A stretch of DNA of 64,000 nucleotides from Paenibacillus agri. GTDB taxonomy: Bacteria; Bacillota; Bacilli; Paenibacillales; Paenibacillaceae. This document shows, one piece after another, positions 7,152 to 16,455 of this stretch. The stretch covers positions 62,001 through 126,000 of the forward strand of contig NZ_JABWCS010000208.1 in the NCBI RefSeq assembly GCF_013359945.1. The letters are read 5' to 3'. Each line of letters begins with the position of its first letter. Positions within the stretch are counted from its first letter, which is position 1. The notes beneath the pieces were generated by a model. The model made no database searches. It saw nothing but the letters and a program-made list of their open reading frames with translations, and was not told the origin of the DNA. The position numbers and the translations under genes were made by a program.

Positions 7152-9818
7152 TTATGAACTGATACGGTTATGCTGATACTGTTCCAGCGAGACCAGCACC
7201 TCACGCGGCTTGCTGCCCTCGTAAGGGCCGATCACCCCGCGGGCCTCCATTGAGTCAATTAGGCGCGCAGCGCGGGTGTAACCGACTCTCATGCGGCGCT
7301 GAAGCAGCGATACGGATGCTTGCTTGGCTTCAAGAACAATTTGTACCGCTTGTTCGTACAATTCATCCTGCGGTTCATCCTCTTGGGCTCCGCTATCATC
7401 AATCTCAGGCACAATGGATTCATCATAGGTGGCTTCACCCTGACTGCTGACGTATTGCACGATCGTCTCCACCTCTTGGTCACTCATAAAAGCTCCCTGA
7501 ACGCGAATAGGCTTGGAGGAGCCCATCGGCATGAACAGCATGTCTCCCCGACCTAGTAGCTTCTCGGCACCAGCCATATCAAGAATGGTCCGTGAATCCA
7601 CCTGTGAGGATACACCAAAGGCAATCCGTGATGGAATATTGGCCTTAATCACACCAGTAATGACATCCACTGAAGGACGCTGGGTCGCGATGATCAAGTG
7701 TATTCCCGCCGCCCGGGCCATTTGTGCCAGCCGGCAGATAGCATCCTCCACATCGTTCGCGGCTACCATCATGAGATCAGCAAGCTCGTCCACAATAACA
7801 ACGATATACGGCAGTACAGCAGCCGGATTGTCCTTCATAAGATTGTTATAGCCTTCCATGTTCCGGGTACCGGATTTGGAAAACAGCTCATACCGTTTTT
7901 CCATCTCCACTACAATTTTCTTCAAGGCCAGGCTGGCCCGCTTAGGATCAGTGACAACCGGAGCCATAAGATGCGGTATCCCGTTGTAAATATTCAGTTC
8001 CACCATCTTGGGATCGACCATCAGGAACTTAACTTCATTAGGCTTCGCTTTGTATAAAATACTGGTAATAATACCGTTAATACAAACAGATTTACCAGAG
8101 CCGGTGGCACCGGCCACCAGCAAGTGGGGCATCTTCGCCAGATTGCCGATAATCGTCTGTCCGGAGATATCCCGTCCAAAGGCAATGGACAGCTTGGACT
8201 CTGCTTCGGTGAAGGTCTGGGTCTCCATGACCTCACGCATGGTGACGACGGACACTTCCGGATTCGGCACCTCAATTCCAATCGCGGATTTACCCGGAAT
8301 CGGTGCCTCCATACGAATATCCTTAGCCGCCAGAGCCAATGCGATATCATCCGTGAGGTTTACGATTCGGCTCACCTTCACCCCGATATCCGGCTGTATC
8401 TCATAACGCGTAACCGCAGGACCGCGAACCACCTCTAATACCTTGGCTCGAACTCCGAAGCTCTCCAGCGTAGCCTCCAGCTTGCGGGCTGTCTGCATAT
8501 AATCATTCTGGTCTCCAGCTTTGCCGCCATTATTCGGTTTCGACAAGAGCCTGAACGAAGGCAGCTTGTACGGCTTCGGAGGTGGTGGTGGCGGAGAAGC
8601 AGGCAGAGTTCCTCCCTCTTCGGTCATATCCGAAACTGGCGCGGTCACAAGCCCCTCTACTTCGGTAAGACCCGGCGATCCCTCTGCGGCATTCGCTCCG
8701 AAAGTCTCGCTGACATCTGCCCCGGGATCAGCAATAATTTCTGGCTCCTGTAAACCTGTCTTGATACCGTTTCTTGCTGCCGGAGAGAATTCGCTCCACT
8801 CCTCACGATCCTCGTCGTTCAAGCCTTCCGTACGGATATGCTGGAAGAAATCACGAATAATTGGTGTGTCAAAGGCCTCATCGTCGAAATCCTCCTCCAC
8901 TTCGTCATACGGAGAAACAGGTACCCCTGAGGATAGCCCCGAGATAATCGGACCGTCAGCAGGATTATATTCAATATCTTCGCCTTTCACCGGAATTCCC
9001 GTCCCTTGCTCACGCGAAGCACCAGAGGTCCATTGCGAGATCTTCTGGAACAGCAGCGGTGCCTTCCGTCTCGGCAGCTGCTGCTCATCCTCCTCGTCAT
9101 CCTCGATCTCTTGAGGAACTTGACGCGGAGCAGAAGCTTTGGCCCTGGAAGGCTTGGCTGATACAGGCACAGCCTGCGGACGGTTAGCCGCCCGCTTGCG
9201 CAGATCCTCAGCCAGCTTAACCGCACGAACACGCAACAGCATAAACAGCTCTACATAGGACAGATTGGTGATTAACATGAAGCTGATCGCCAGCATCACA
9301 ATCATTAACAGCTTGGCCCCGAGACTTCCGAACAGCCACAAAAGAGTCGCATATTCTAGACCGCCCAGATATCCTCCACTGATATCTTTGCCCAGCATAT
9401 ATACACTGCTGCTATTAGCTGCAGGAGTAAGTGAGCCATTAAGGTCATTATGTATTTGGGTGAACACATTGCCTGGATGCAGCATATTTAACGGTCCAAG
9501 CTTCTGCTCCATCGCGGAAATAGTGCTCATCAAGGTCATAGACATTACAAGAAGCAGTACACCAGTATGGCGACTGTTCCAGGTAGATGGCCATCTCCTG
9601 TGAATCATCACCATTAGACCTAAAAATATGCCAACCAGTGGCAATACAAAATAAAATCTGCCAAGCAAATAGCCGGCCAGGCTGGAAAGAGAACGTCCCA
9701 CTGCAGCCTCTCCGGATAATGCAATGACAGATATGGTGATGAGCATAATTCCATAGATTTCATATTTTAGAACACTGCCCAGCAGCGCTTTTTTCTTCTT
9801 CTGTTTACGTTTAGCCAC
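7152..9818 (-). CDS. ftsK: DNA translocase FtsK/SpoIIIE
   Basis: 888 aa. The N-terminus holds four to five membrane segments (about 20-180), then a long acidic, low-complexity linker (about 200-440), the RecA-like motor with Walker A GATGSGKS near 569, Walker [14 protein letters not shown], and a C-terminal winged-helix gamma domain ([18 protein letters not shown]) that reads polar guide sequences. It pumps DNA through the division or sporulation septum. I choose the GTG at 9818, giving [10 protein letters not shown], because GGGGG lies about 9 nt upstream; a GTG at 9827 overlaps that site. Same neighbours as Bacillus spoIIIE (ylzJ upstream). Confidence 0.96.
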   Translation of the reverse strand: MAKRKQKKKKALLGSVLKYEIYGIMLITISVIALSGEAAVGRSLSSLAGYLLGRFYFVLPLVGIFLGLMVMIHRRWPSTWNSRHTGVLLLVMSMTLMSTISAMEQKLGPLNMLHPGNVFTQIHNDLNGSLTPAANSSSVYMLGKDISGGYLGGLEYATLLWLFGSLGAKLLMIVMLAISFMLITNLSYVELFMLLRVRAVKLAEDLRKRAANRPQAVPVSAKPSRAKASAPRQVPQEIEDDEEDEQQLPRRKAPLLFQKISQWTSGASREQGTGIPVKGEDIEYNPADGPIISGLSSGVPVSPYDEVEEDFDDEAFDTPIIRDFFQHIRTEGLNDEDREEWSEFSPAARNGIKTGLQEPEIIADPGADVSETFGANAAEGSPGLTEVEGLVTAPVSDMTEEGGTLPASPPPPPPKPYKLPSFRLLSKPNNGGKAGDQNDYMQTARKLEATLESFGVRAKVLEVVRGPAVTRYEIQPDIGVKVSRIVNLTDDIALALAAKDIRMEAPIPGKSAIGIEVPNPEVSVVTMREVMETQTFTEAESKLSIAFGRDISGQTIIGNLAKMPHLLVAGATGSGKSVCINGIITSILYKAKPNEVKFLMVDPKMVELNIYNGIPHLMAPVVTDPKRASLALKKIVVEMEKRYELFSKSGTRNMEGYNNLMKDNPAAVLPYIVVIVDELADLMMVAANDVEDAICRLAQMARAAGIHLIIATQRPSVDVITGVIKANIPSRIAFGVSSQVDSRTILDMAGAEKLLGRGDMLFMPMGSSKPIRVQGAFMSDQEVETIVQYVSSQGEATYDESIVPEIDDSGAQEDEPQDELYEQAVQIVLEAKQASVSLLQRRMRVGYTRAARLIDSMEARGVIGPYEGSKPREVLVSLEQYQHNRISS

Positions 9819-9839
9819 ACCATACACCCCCGGAACAAC

Positions 9840-9848
9840 ATTATACCA
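9840..9848 (-). promoter_or_regulatory. Possible extended -10 promoter of ftsK
   Basis: Minus strand TGGTATAAT, a consensus extended -10 (TGnTATAAT), about 22 bp before the ftsK start. No clear -35 box. It would give a leader of only about 15 nt, and ftsK may instead be read through from tepA-ylzJ. Confidence 0.35.
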
Positions 9849-9896
9849 TATAATGGCGTGGCGTACCTATGTTCTGTTTTGTCATATATTGAGTAA

Positions 9897-10109
9897 TTAT
9901 GTTAATGAAATAATCGCTCCGGGGGCGAGCGAAGAATCAAGATATGTGGCAAGCGGACAATTCAGCAGCCTTACAATACGCGCACGCCCTTCGTCTAGAG
10001 GCTCCACCTGCATAAGCATGCCCTGATAGTGGACTTCAAGCTGTCCTGAACCGGTAGTTAATGCTCCCTCCCACACCTGCTCCATAGGCATCACTGTGAA
10101 CAAGGTCAT
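9897..10109 (-). CDS. ylzJ: YlzJ-like protein
   Basis: 70 aa, small and soluble ([15 protein letters not shown]; ending APGAIISL), matching the YlzJ-like family found only beside tepA and spoIIIE in Bacillales. Its ATG overlaps the tepA stop (ATGA), indicating translational coupling to TepA. No motif suggests an activity; a role as small partner of TepA is a guess from the coupling. Confidence 0.85.
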   Translation of the reverse strand: MTLFTVMPMEQVWEGALTTGSGQLEVHYQGMLMQVEPLDEGRARIVRLLNCPLATYLDSSLAPGAIISLT

Positions 10110-10933
10110 TGTGGTATCCCTCCATGCAGCGGTACGTTCGTGCCCGCCGTCGTGGGACCTGATCGCTCCGCAATCATGCTATTAAGACGACTAAGCGCCG
10201 CACCGATCCCTCCAACCTCATCCATCAGCCCGTATCGCACCGCATCTAACCCGCCGACGGCTGTTCCTATATCCCGGTTGAGTTCTCCTGTCTTGAACAT
10301 CAGATCCTTAAATTGTTCTTCCGTAATGCGGGAATGGGAAGTGACGAATTTGACCACACGCTCCTGCATTTTCTCCATGTACTCAAAAGTTTGGGGCACG
10401 CCGATGACAAGACCGTTCATGCGAATCGGATGAATAGTCATCGTAGCGCTTTCGGCGATGATTGAATAACTGGAGGCTACAGCAATCGGAACGCCGATGC
10501 TATGTCCGCCACCAATCACAACCGTCACCGTCGGCTTGGTCAGCGAAGCAATCATTTCCGCAATAGCCAGTCCAGCCTCGACATCGCCGCCTACAGTATT
10601 GAGAATAATCAGCAGGCCATGGATACTTTTGTTCTGCTCGGCGGCTACGAGTTGCGGAATGATATGCTCATATTTGGTTGTTTTATTATGCGGAGGCATG
10701 ACAATATGCCCTTCAATTTGCCCGATAATGGTGATGCAAAAAATATCCGGTTCCGCTGCCGGAACGGCCGTCTGTCCCAGTTCCTTCAATGTTCCTACGG
10801 CACCGGGAGGAAGTGCCTGACCTGGCTCTGGTGTATCCTGCCCTGGCATGGTTTCCTCATTGCTCCCCGCATTGTTACCTGTCATATTATTCATGATTCC
10901 TGACACGCCCTTTCCGTTAAGTGCTTCAGTCAT
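10106..10933 (-). CDS. tepA: ClpP-like serine protease TepA (YmfB)
   Basis: 275 aa. After a hydrophilic 60-residue N-terminal extension comes a ClpP/crotonase-fold domain: [15 protein letters not shown], then [11 protein letters not shown] with the nucleophile Ser at about 145 and TIHPI with His at about 168. In B. subtilis TepA is a forespore-made ClpP-like protease tied to degradation of spore DNA-binding proteins in outgrowth (from memory). A TGAATA/CATACTA pair directly upstream agrees. If transcription starts there, the leader would be only about 5 nt, so an internal ATG (10894) is an alternative start. Confidence 0.9.
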   Translation of the reverse strand: MTEALNGKGVSGIMNNMTGNNAGSNEETMPGQDTPEPGQALPPGAVGTLKELGQTAVPAAEPDIFCITIIGQIEGHIVMPPHNKTTKYEHIIPQLVAAEQNKSIHGLLIILNTVGGDVEAGLAIAEMIASLTKPTVTVVIGGGHSIGVPIAVASSYSIIAESATMTIHPIRMNGLVIGVPQTFEYMEKMQERVVKFVTSHSRITEEQFKDLMFKTGELNRDIGTAVGGLDAVRYGLMDEVGGIGAALSRLNSMIAERSGPTTAGTNVPLHGGIPQ

Positions 10934-10944
10934 ATTAACTATCC

Positions 10945-10976
10945 TAGTATGACATTTCAGGGCACCCTGTTATTCA
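10945..10976 (-). promoter_or_regulatory. Candidate sigma-G promoter of tepA
   Basis: Minus strand TGAATA and CATACTA, both exact consensus, but spaced 19 bp, one more than usual. It lies just upstream of the annotated tepA start. Confidence 0.6.
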
Positions 10977-11070
10977 GCGGCTTTAAATACAGGACACATA
11001 CCAAGGCATGAAACTGCAACGCAAGACACGAAAAAAGCATCACCATAATAGATTTTGCTGAAATGGGCGC

Positions 11071-11125
11071 AAAAAAGCCTCTTTCTCCCTGGAAACCGTC
11101 CAATATTTCCGGGAGAGAGAGGCTT
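11071..11125 (-). terminator. Terminator after rnjB
   Basis: A stem of about 20 bp (AAGCCTCTCTCTCCCGGAAA with a nearly perfect complement) followed by TTTTTTG on the minus strand, starting about 33 nt after the rnjB stop. Confidence 0.92.
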
Positions 11126-11157
11126 GATTTATAAGTTAAACTGAAAGTAAGTGTATA

Positions 11158-12837
11158 TTACACTTCCATGATAATTGGCAGGATCATCGGTCTGCGGCGT
11201 GTTTGCTCATAGAGGAAACGGCCGAGCGAATCTTTAACACTGGTCTTGAGGGATGCCCACTCATTGACCTTCTCACTCATCAGGCGTTGAAGCGTGCTGG
11301 AGACGATCCGGTTCGCTTCATCCAGAAGTCCTTCCGATTCCCGCACATATACAAATCCGCGCGAGATAATGTCAGGTCCGGAGACGATCGCCCCGTTTTG
11401 CTTGCTTAGGGTAACTACAACTACAAGAATACCATCCTGAGACAGCAGCTTGCGGTCGCGCAATACGATGTTACCCACATCACCTACACCCAGACCATCG
11501 ATCAGTACGTTGCCGGCAGTTACTTTGCCTGCTTTGCGTGCTGCTCCGCCCTGGATCTCAACAACTTCACCAATTTCTGTGATGAAAATGTTCGCTGGGT
11601 CTACACCCACGGACTCTGCCAGAAGCGCATGTCTGCGTTGCATACGGAATTCACCGTGGATCGGCAAGAAATACTTTGGCTGCATCAGGTTAAGCATTAG
11701 TTTCAGCTCTTCCTGGCTACCGTGACCGGATACGTGAACGCCGGAATTGGAGCCGCTATAAATAACGTTGGCACCAAGACGGAACAGTTCATCAATGGTA
11801 CGGCCTACGTACTTCTCATTACCCGGTACCGGAGTTGCCGCAATAATAACGGTATCGCCCGGCAGGATATCCACCTTACGGTGGCTGGAGCGTGCCATAC
11901 GAGTCAATGCTGACATCGGCTCGCCTTGGCTACCCGTGCACAATACCACTACGCGGTTAGCAGCCATCCGGTTCATTTCTTCAGGCTCAATCAGCATACC
12001 ATCCGGTACATGCAAATAACCAAGCTCAGAAGCGATAGATACAACATTAACCATGCTGCGTCCGATAACTGTAATTTTACGTCCAGTGGATTCAGCGGCG
12101 TTCACAACTTGCTGGATACGGTGTACGTTGGAAGCAAAAGTTGCAACCACAACACGTTGCTCTGCCTTGCGGAAAATATCTTCAAGCACGATGCCGACAT
12201 TCTTCTCCGAAGGTGTAAAGCCCGGTTTCTCAGCATTGGTACTGTCGGACATCAGAGCGAGTACGCCCTTGCGGCCGATTTCAGCCATCCGGTGCAGGTT
12301 CGCAAATTGACCATTGACTGGGGTGTGGTCGAATTTGAAGTCACCTGTGTGCACGACATTACCTTCTGGTGTTTCGATGCATACGCCGACAGAGTCGGGA
12401 ATACTATGGTTGGTTCTAAAGAAGGTTGCCTTCAGTGAGTTCCCCAGTTGGATCTCTGAATCTTCGTTGATCAGAATCCGTTTGGTTTCACCCAGCAGAT
12501 TAGCTTCTTTAAGCTTGTTCTCTACAAGGCCCAAAGTCAGTCTGGTTCCGTATACCGGAACGTTCAAATTCTTCAGGACATAAGGAAGACCGCCGATGTG
12601 ATCTTCGTGTCCGTGTGTCAACACGATTCCTCTAACCTTGTCGCGGTTCTCTGTCAAATACGAGATATCCGGAATGACGATATCAATGCCGAGCATATCC
12701 TCTTCCGGGAACTTCAAACCCGCATCAACTACGACGATGTCGGAACCATATTGAACGACATACATATTCTTACCAATTTCTCCGACTCCGCCCAAAGCGA
12801 AAATCGTTAATTTATCATTGTTATTTTTCTTGGACAA
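11158..12837 (-). CDS. rnjB: Ribonuclease J
   Basis: 559 aa metallo-beta-lactamase/beta-CASP nuclease. Residues 75-80 are HGHEDH, the zinc-binding motif; TGDFKFDHTPV, SDSTNAEKPG and HVSGHGSQEE follow as in RNase J, which has 5' exonuclease and endonuclease activity in mRNA decay and rRNA processing. Location upstream of tepA and downstream of dapA matches B. subtilis rnjB rather than rnjA. TTG start with AGGAGGG 10 nt upstream. A sigma-A promoter lies 375 bp upstream, leaving an unusually long leader that may be regulatory. Confidence 0.94.
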   Translation of the reverse strand: MSKKNNNDKLTIFALGGVGEIGKNMYVVQYGSDIVVVDAGLKFPEEDMLGIDIVIPDISYLTENRDKVRGIVLTHGHEDHIGGLPYVLKNLNVPVYGTRLTLGLVENKLKEANLLGETKRILINEDSEIQLGNSLKATFFRTNHSIPDSVGVCIETPEGNVVHTGDFKFDHTPVNGQFANLHRMAEIGRKGVLALMSDSTNAEKPGFTPSEKNVGIVLEDIFRKAEQRVVVATFASNVHRIQQVVNAAESTGRKITVIGRSMVNVVSIASELGYLHVPDGMLIEPEEMNRMAANRVVVLCTGSQGEPMSALTRMARSSHRKVDILPGDTVIIAATPVPGNEKYVGRTIDELFRLGANVIYSGSNSGVHVSGHGSQEELKLMLNLMQPKYFLPIHGEFRMQRRHALLAESVGVDPANIFITEIGEVVEIQGGAARKAGKVTAGNVLIDGLGVGDVGNIVLRDRKLLSQDGILVVVVTLSKQNGAIVSGPDIISRGFVYVRESEGLLDEANRIVSSTLQRLMSEKVNEWASLKTSVKDSLGRFLYEQTRRRPMILPIIMEV

Positions 12838-12916
12838 ATGAATCTAACCCTCCTATGATGTTGGACGTCATACATTTTATTTTTTAAATACTGAAACTTC
12901 ATTATTTCAGCGGCGT

Positions 12917-12945
12917 TGAATACATTCTGTAAATGAATACATTCT
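12917..12945. repeat. Two 12-bp direct repeats, 17-bp period
   Basis: TGAATACATTCT occurs at 12917-12928 and 12934-12945 without mismatch, about 80-108 nt before the rnjB start and inside the predicted leader RNA. Could be a protein-binding site on DNA or RNA. Confidence 0.7.
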
Positions 12946-13065
12946 TCAAACAGCCGATAGCTTCCACTCAATCGACAGGAAAATTCCGTAAGACCTTATA
13001 TAAACATGCAATGCGAAAGCTCCCGAACCCGGGCAATGAAGTGCACCATTGAAGCGGTCAAACCG

Positions 13066-13128
13066 TCAAAATTCACCGCCGCGCCCCTTGCGCGAAGCCC
13101 CTGCCATGCTCTGAACAGACTTATTCAA
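13066..13128 (-). CDS. Possible 20-codon upstream ORF in rnjB leader
   Basis: TTG-initiated frame encoding a basic peptide (MNKSVQSMAGASRKGRGGEF) with AGGA seven nt upstream, ending in TGA. It begins about 77 nt after the predicted transcription start. It may be a leader peptide or chance; composition is more GC-rich than the flanks. No homology judged. Confidence 0.22.
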   Translation of the reverse strand: MNKSVQSMAGASRKGRGGEF

Positions 13129-13211
13129 GGACCTATCCTGTCTCACAATGTATAACATTGACGGAAGATTACCGCATATTTAATTTTAACCGCACCCAGT
13201 CACTTAACATC

Positions 13212-13241
13212 ATTATACATGATTTTTTTGGCAAAAGACAA
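13212..13241 (-). promoter_or_regulatory. Sigma-A-type promoter of rnjB
   Basis: Minus strand TTGTCT, 18-bp spacer, TATAAT. The -10 is perfect. Predicted start near 13205. Confidence 0.72.
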
Positions 13242-13315
13242 GTCGTCCAATCCGTATCTCTATTCTTTCCTCAAAACATCGCCATTATTTTATAAAAAAA
13301 CGCCCTTCATATTGT

Positions 13316-13347
13316 AAAAAACCGGCTCCCCACATGGAGAACCGGTT
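13316..13347 (-). terminator. Terminator after dapA
   Basis: On the minus strand AACCGGTTCTCC, a four-base loop and GGGGAGCCGGTT pair as a 12-bp stem, followed by TTTTTTAC. It lies about 120 nt downstream of the dapA stop and separates dapA from rnjB. Confidence 0.9.
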
Positions 13348-13466
13348 GAAGATAGTCATTTTTTGTTACAAACTTAAAGATTGAACTTAGGATTCTTACT
13401 TGAGGTTAAATCCGCATTGCGGAAAATGTTTGGACTTCCAGCCGCTGTCGTCTCCTTTCACGACTA

Positions 13467-14342
13467 TCAGTTCAGGAGAGCTTCAATAAACGCGGCCTCT
13501 TCCTCTGTCGGGCCAATAAGCGGAAGTCTTACGGAGCCCACATTCACACCTTTAAGACCCAGTGCGTATTTCACAGCTGCGGGATTCGGCAATGGCTGCG
13601 GGGACTCGAACAAGCCCTTGAAAACCGGGAACAGCTTTCGATGAAGCTCCCCAGCACGCCGTACATTCCCTGAATTATACGTCTCAATCATCTCCAACAT
13701 CTCGGAGCCGACAATGTGGCTTGCCACACTGATAATGCCATGACCACCCACAGCCAGTGCTGCCAGCCCTGCGGAATCATCGCCAGTGTACACATGGAAA
13801 TCCTCCGGACAAGCCGCGGCAATCCAGGTAATCTGGTCTACCGAAGCACATTCCTTGGTGGCAACGATATTCGGAATTTCTGCAAGCCTCAGCGTTGTAG
13901 CCGCGCTCAGACTGACTCCCGTCCGACTAGGCACATTGTACAGAATAACCGGAAGTTCTGTCTCTCTGGCAATGGTCGCAAAATGCTGATATAGCCCTTC
14001 CTGGTTAGGCTTGTTGTAATACGGCACTACCACCAGCACACCATCTACGCCGATCCGCTCCGCTTCCTTCGTCAGATGAACAGAGTGCTTCGTGTTGTTA
14101 CTGCCTGTACCAGCAATAATTTTGCAGCGTCCACGAGCTTTTTCCAATACGAATTCAAACAGCTTCAGCTTCTCCTCATCGCTTAAGGTCGGAGATTCGC
14201 CAGTTGTCCCGCAAACGACCAGACCCTCGGATTTCTGCTCTTCAATCAAATAATCAACGAGCCGTGAAGTTTCTTCCCAATTGACTTCTCCCGCTTCGTC
14301 GAAGGGGGTGACCATTGCTGTAATCAATCTCCCGAAATCCAT
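13467..14342 (-). CDS. dapA: 4-hydroxy-tetrahydrodipicolinate synthase
   Basis: 291 aa TIM-barrel lyase of the DHDPS family. It condenses pyruvate with aspartate semialdehyde, the branch point to lysine, diaminopimelate and dipicolinate. Visible catalytic parts: TT at 46-47 in CGTTGES, Tyr135 in LYNVPSRTG, and the Schiff-base Lys163 in VATKECAS. ATG start with AAAGGAGGA. It follows dapG by 14 nt, and its product feeds both DAP synthesis for peptidoglycan and DpaAB just upstream in the same cluster. Confidence 0.96.
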   Translation of the reverse strand: MDFGRLITAMVTPFDEAGEVNWEETSRLVDYLIEEQKSEGLVVCGTTGESPTLSDEEKLKLFEFVLEKARGRCKIIAGTGSNNTKHSVHLTKEAERIGVDGVLVVVPYYNKPNQEGLYQHFATIARETELPVILYNVPSRTGVSLSAATTLRLAEIPNIVATKECASVDQITWIAAACPEDFHVYTGDDSAGLAALAVGGHGIISVASHIVGSEMLEMIETYNSGNVRRAGELHRKLFPVFKGLFESPQPLPNPAAVKYALGLKGVNVGSVRLPLIGPTEEEAAFIEALLN

Positions 14343-14356
14343 TTTGAATTCCTCCT

Positions 14357-15577
14357 TTAACGGTGTAATTCAAACTTGGCATGCAGCGCTCGCAGCGACT
14401 GCACCATGTCTTCCTTCTTCACGAGCACCCAAATGGTTGTGTTGGAATCCGCTGACTGCAAAATCTGAATGTTCTGCGAACTGAGCGCCTCCACGATCTG
14501 CGCCATAATGCCGGGAACACCATTAATCCCGCCGCCAATGACGGATACCTTGGCACAACCGGACAAGCTCTTCGGACGAAGACCCAGTTCCTGCAGTGCT
14601 GCGATAGCTTTCTCAGAATGATCATCAAAGACAGTATAGAGAGCTTCGGTAGGAGTGACATTAATAAAATCAACGCTGATTCCGTTGTCCGCCATGCTTT
14701 TGAAAATCTGCAGCTGCATTCCCGTCCCGTTTCCATCCGGACATTCCACCGAAATCTGCGTCACATTGCTGACATAAGCGATCCCGGTAACAAAACGGTC
14801 TACGATACCTGCCTGCACATCATTGAAGCCCTCAGGATGCGTAACCAAAGTCCCTTCCGTATCGGAGAAGGTAGAACGCACACGAACGGGAATTTGCGCC
14901 TGCATGGCGATTTCCACAGCCCGTGGATGAATAACCTTTGCTCCCTGATGGGCCATATTGCAGATCTCCGTATAGCTGACAATGGTCAAAGGCTTGGCAT
15001 CCTCGACTATACGAGGGTCTGCTGTCAGAATTCCGTTCACATCGGTGTAGATATCGACCATATCTGCACGTAGCGCCGCCCCGAGCGCAGTTGCCGATGT
15101 ATCGCTTCCGCCTCGTCCAAGCGTTGTGAAATCTCCGGCTTCTGTCTGTCCCTGAAACCCGGTTACAATGACTACTTTCTGGTCTCTGAGTTCACGAAGA
15201 ATACGCTCCGGCCGCACATCCAGAATTCTGGCATTGCCATAGCTGTTGTCCGTCACGAACCCTGCTTGGGCTCCGGTCAGCACCGTTGAAGGAATACCCT
15301 CATTCTCCAGTAACCCGCAGAGCGTCGTGGCGGAGATAATCTCCCCACAGCACATCAGCAGATCCTTCTCACGGTCACCAAGCGCGTTACCGTTCTGAAC
15401 AGCCCAATCCAGCAGTGTATCTGTGGCATAGGGCTCCCCACGTCGTCCCATGGCCGAGACCACAATCACCAGATTATACCCGCTTGCCAGTTCCCGTTTG
15501 ACATGACGGATGACATGCTCTCTCGCCTGAGGCGTGGAGAGTGACGTTCCGCCAAATTTTTGCACCAAAATACCCAT
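14357..15577 (-). CDS. dapG: Aspartate kinase I (DapG type)
   Basis: 406 aa. N-terminal amino acid kinase domain beginning VQKFGGTSL, with GRGGSDTSA near 165-175, and two C-terminal ACT domains (ISVECPDG and VSVIGGGINGVPG regions) for feedback control. Phosphorylates aspartate as first step to lysine, DAP, threonine and methionine; the DapG isozyme in Bacillus is DAP-regulated. ATG start with GGAGGAATAATAC. In Bacillus asd lies directly upstream of dapG; here there is instead a 281-bp gap after dpaB. Confidence 0.94.
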   Translation of the reverse strand: MGILVQKFGGTSLSTPQAREHVIRHVKRELASGYNLVIVVSAMGRRGEPYATDTLLDWAVQNGNALGDREKDLLMCCGEIISATTLCGLLENEGIPSTVLTGAQAGFVTDNSYGNARILDVRPERILRELRDQKVVIVTGFQGQTEAGDFTTLGRGGSDTSATALGAALRADMVDIYTDVNGILTADPRIVEDAKPLTIVSYTEICNMAHQGAKVIHPRAVEIAMQAQIPVRVRSTFSDTEGTLVTHPEGFNDVQAGIVDRFVTGIAYVSNVTQISVECPDGNGTGMQLQIFKSMADNGISVDFINVTPTEALYTVFDDHSEKAIAALQELGLRPKSLSGCAKVSVIGGGINGVPGIMAQIVEALSSQNIQILQSADSNTTIWVLVKKEDMVQSLRALHAKFELHR

Positions 15578-15858
15578 GTATTATTCCTCCATTACTATCG
15601 AAGCAAGCACACTAATAAATACGCAGAAAGCAGGCTCTTTTAGAAGAGCAATGTTCGCTGCGAAAGTCGTGATTTCAACGGTATATTGTTTGAAAAATGG
15701 TTGTACCGCCCTCGTAAATGAGGACGGCAGCAGACGAGCTGTATAATTGTCAAGCGATGAAATCAACAATCGTCGATGGTCCGTGGCATCAACATTCACC
15801 ACATCCCTTGTGCATCTCCCCTTCAAAAGTTAAAGGCAGTCTCAAATCGTTTCTTTAA
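15578..15858. other. Gap between dpaB and dapG where asd would be expected
   Basis: 281 bp. The minus-strand hairpin at 15706-15727 (CCGTCCTC, loop, GAGGGCGG, then TTTTT after 8 nt) could terminate the dpa transcript. A six-bp hairpin GCTCTT/AAGAGC lies nearer dapG. An 81-codon frame (15581-15826) has no binding site and no likeness to Asd. No lysine riboswitch core recognised. Confidence 0.5.
15706..15727 (-). terminator. Weak terminator or attenuator before dapG
   Basis: 8-bp stem with one G-U pair and a six-base loop; the T5 run begins about 8 nt beyond the stem, so it may be inefficient. Would separate sporulation-specific dpaAB from dapG-dapA. Confidence 0.35.
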
Positions 15859-16455
15859 TTATGCTGAATGAAACCGTTCGATGATCATGGGCTGCAACTG
15901 ATTTCCCTGCAGAGCGGCATAGCAGGCCTCCGGAATAAGTTCCATCCGGGCCACAAGTGAGTTAGGCTTGCCGTGAGGACTATCCTGGCCGAACGGTACA
16001 AAATAAATATTTTTGGTCACAAGCAGCTTCGCGATATTGGCAGCATTCAGACCCAGTCCGTCATTGGTGGAGATCGCCAGCACAAGCGGACGGCCGTTGC
16101 GCATCTGCGATTTCGCCGCCATTAATACAGGACTGTCCGTCATGGCATTAGCCAGCTTGCTTGTGGTATTGCCTGTGCAGGGCGCAATCGTCAGCACATC
16201 CAGCAGCTTGGAAGGACCCAGCGGTTCCGCTTCAACAATTGTAGAAATGATATCATTCCCTGTTATATCTTTCAACTGTTTTAGCCAACTTTCCGATGTG
16301 CCAAACCGCGTGTCCGTTGCCAGTACCGATCCTGATACGATGGGCACCACGTTCGCACCATCATCTATAAAGCGTTGGATCTGCGGCATTACCTCGGCAA
16401 AAGTGCAATGTGAGCCGGTAATGGCATACCCTACTGTTTTTCCGTGCCAGTTCAT
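15859..16455 (-). CDS. dpaB: Dipicolinate synthase subunit B
   Basis: 198 aa flavoprotein-like Rossmann fold (GKTVGYAITGSHCTFAEV; IAPCTGNTTSKLANAMTDSPV; the motif of the phosphopantothenoylcysteine decarboxylase/flavoprotein superfamily). With DpaA it makes dipicolinic acid in the mother cell for the spore core. Its ATG shares one base with the dpaA stop (TAATG), so the subunits are coupled. Length equals that of SpoVFB in Bacillus. Confidence 0.95.
   Translation of the reverse strand: MNWHGKTVGYAITGSHCTFAEVMPQIQRFIDDGANVVPIVSGSVLATDTRFGTSESWLKQLKDITGNDIISTIVEAEPLGPSKLLDVLTIAPCTGNTTSKLANAMTDSPVLMAAKSQMRNGRPLVLAISTNDGLGLNAANIAKLLVTKNIYFVPFGQDSPHGKPNSLVARMELIPEACYAALQGNQLQPMIIERFHSA

Larger units (their letters stand above)
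12838..13315. other. Long non-coding region: rnjB leader and promoter
   Basis: About 630 bp separate dapA and rnjB. From the dapA side: terminator (13316-13347), sigma-A-type promoter (13212-13241), then about 365 nt that should be the rnjB 5' leader. The leader holds a possible 20-codon ORF (13066-13128), GC-rich hairpin-forming sequence around 13020-13110, and two copies of a 12-bp direct repeat near its 3' end. No larger gene is visible on either strand. Confidence 0.65.

Noticed and set aside
7004..7204. 66-codon minus frame across the ftsK terminator
   Set aside because: Overlaps the ftsK end in another frame and spans a strong terminator; no binding site.
8521..9114. 197-codon plus-strand frame rich in Ser/Gly/Pro
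   Set aside because: Antisense to the acidic linker of ftsK; low complexity explains the absence of stops.
15581..15826. 81-codon frame that might be an asd remnant or small gene
   Set aside because: No resemblance to Asd motifs, no ribosome binding site, and it runs through the hairpin before dapG.
15578..15858. Lysine riboswitch before dapG
   Set aside because: The conserved L-box core segments are not recognisable in the minus-strand leader; only simple hairpins are seen.
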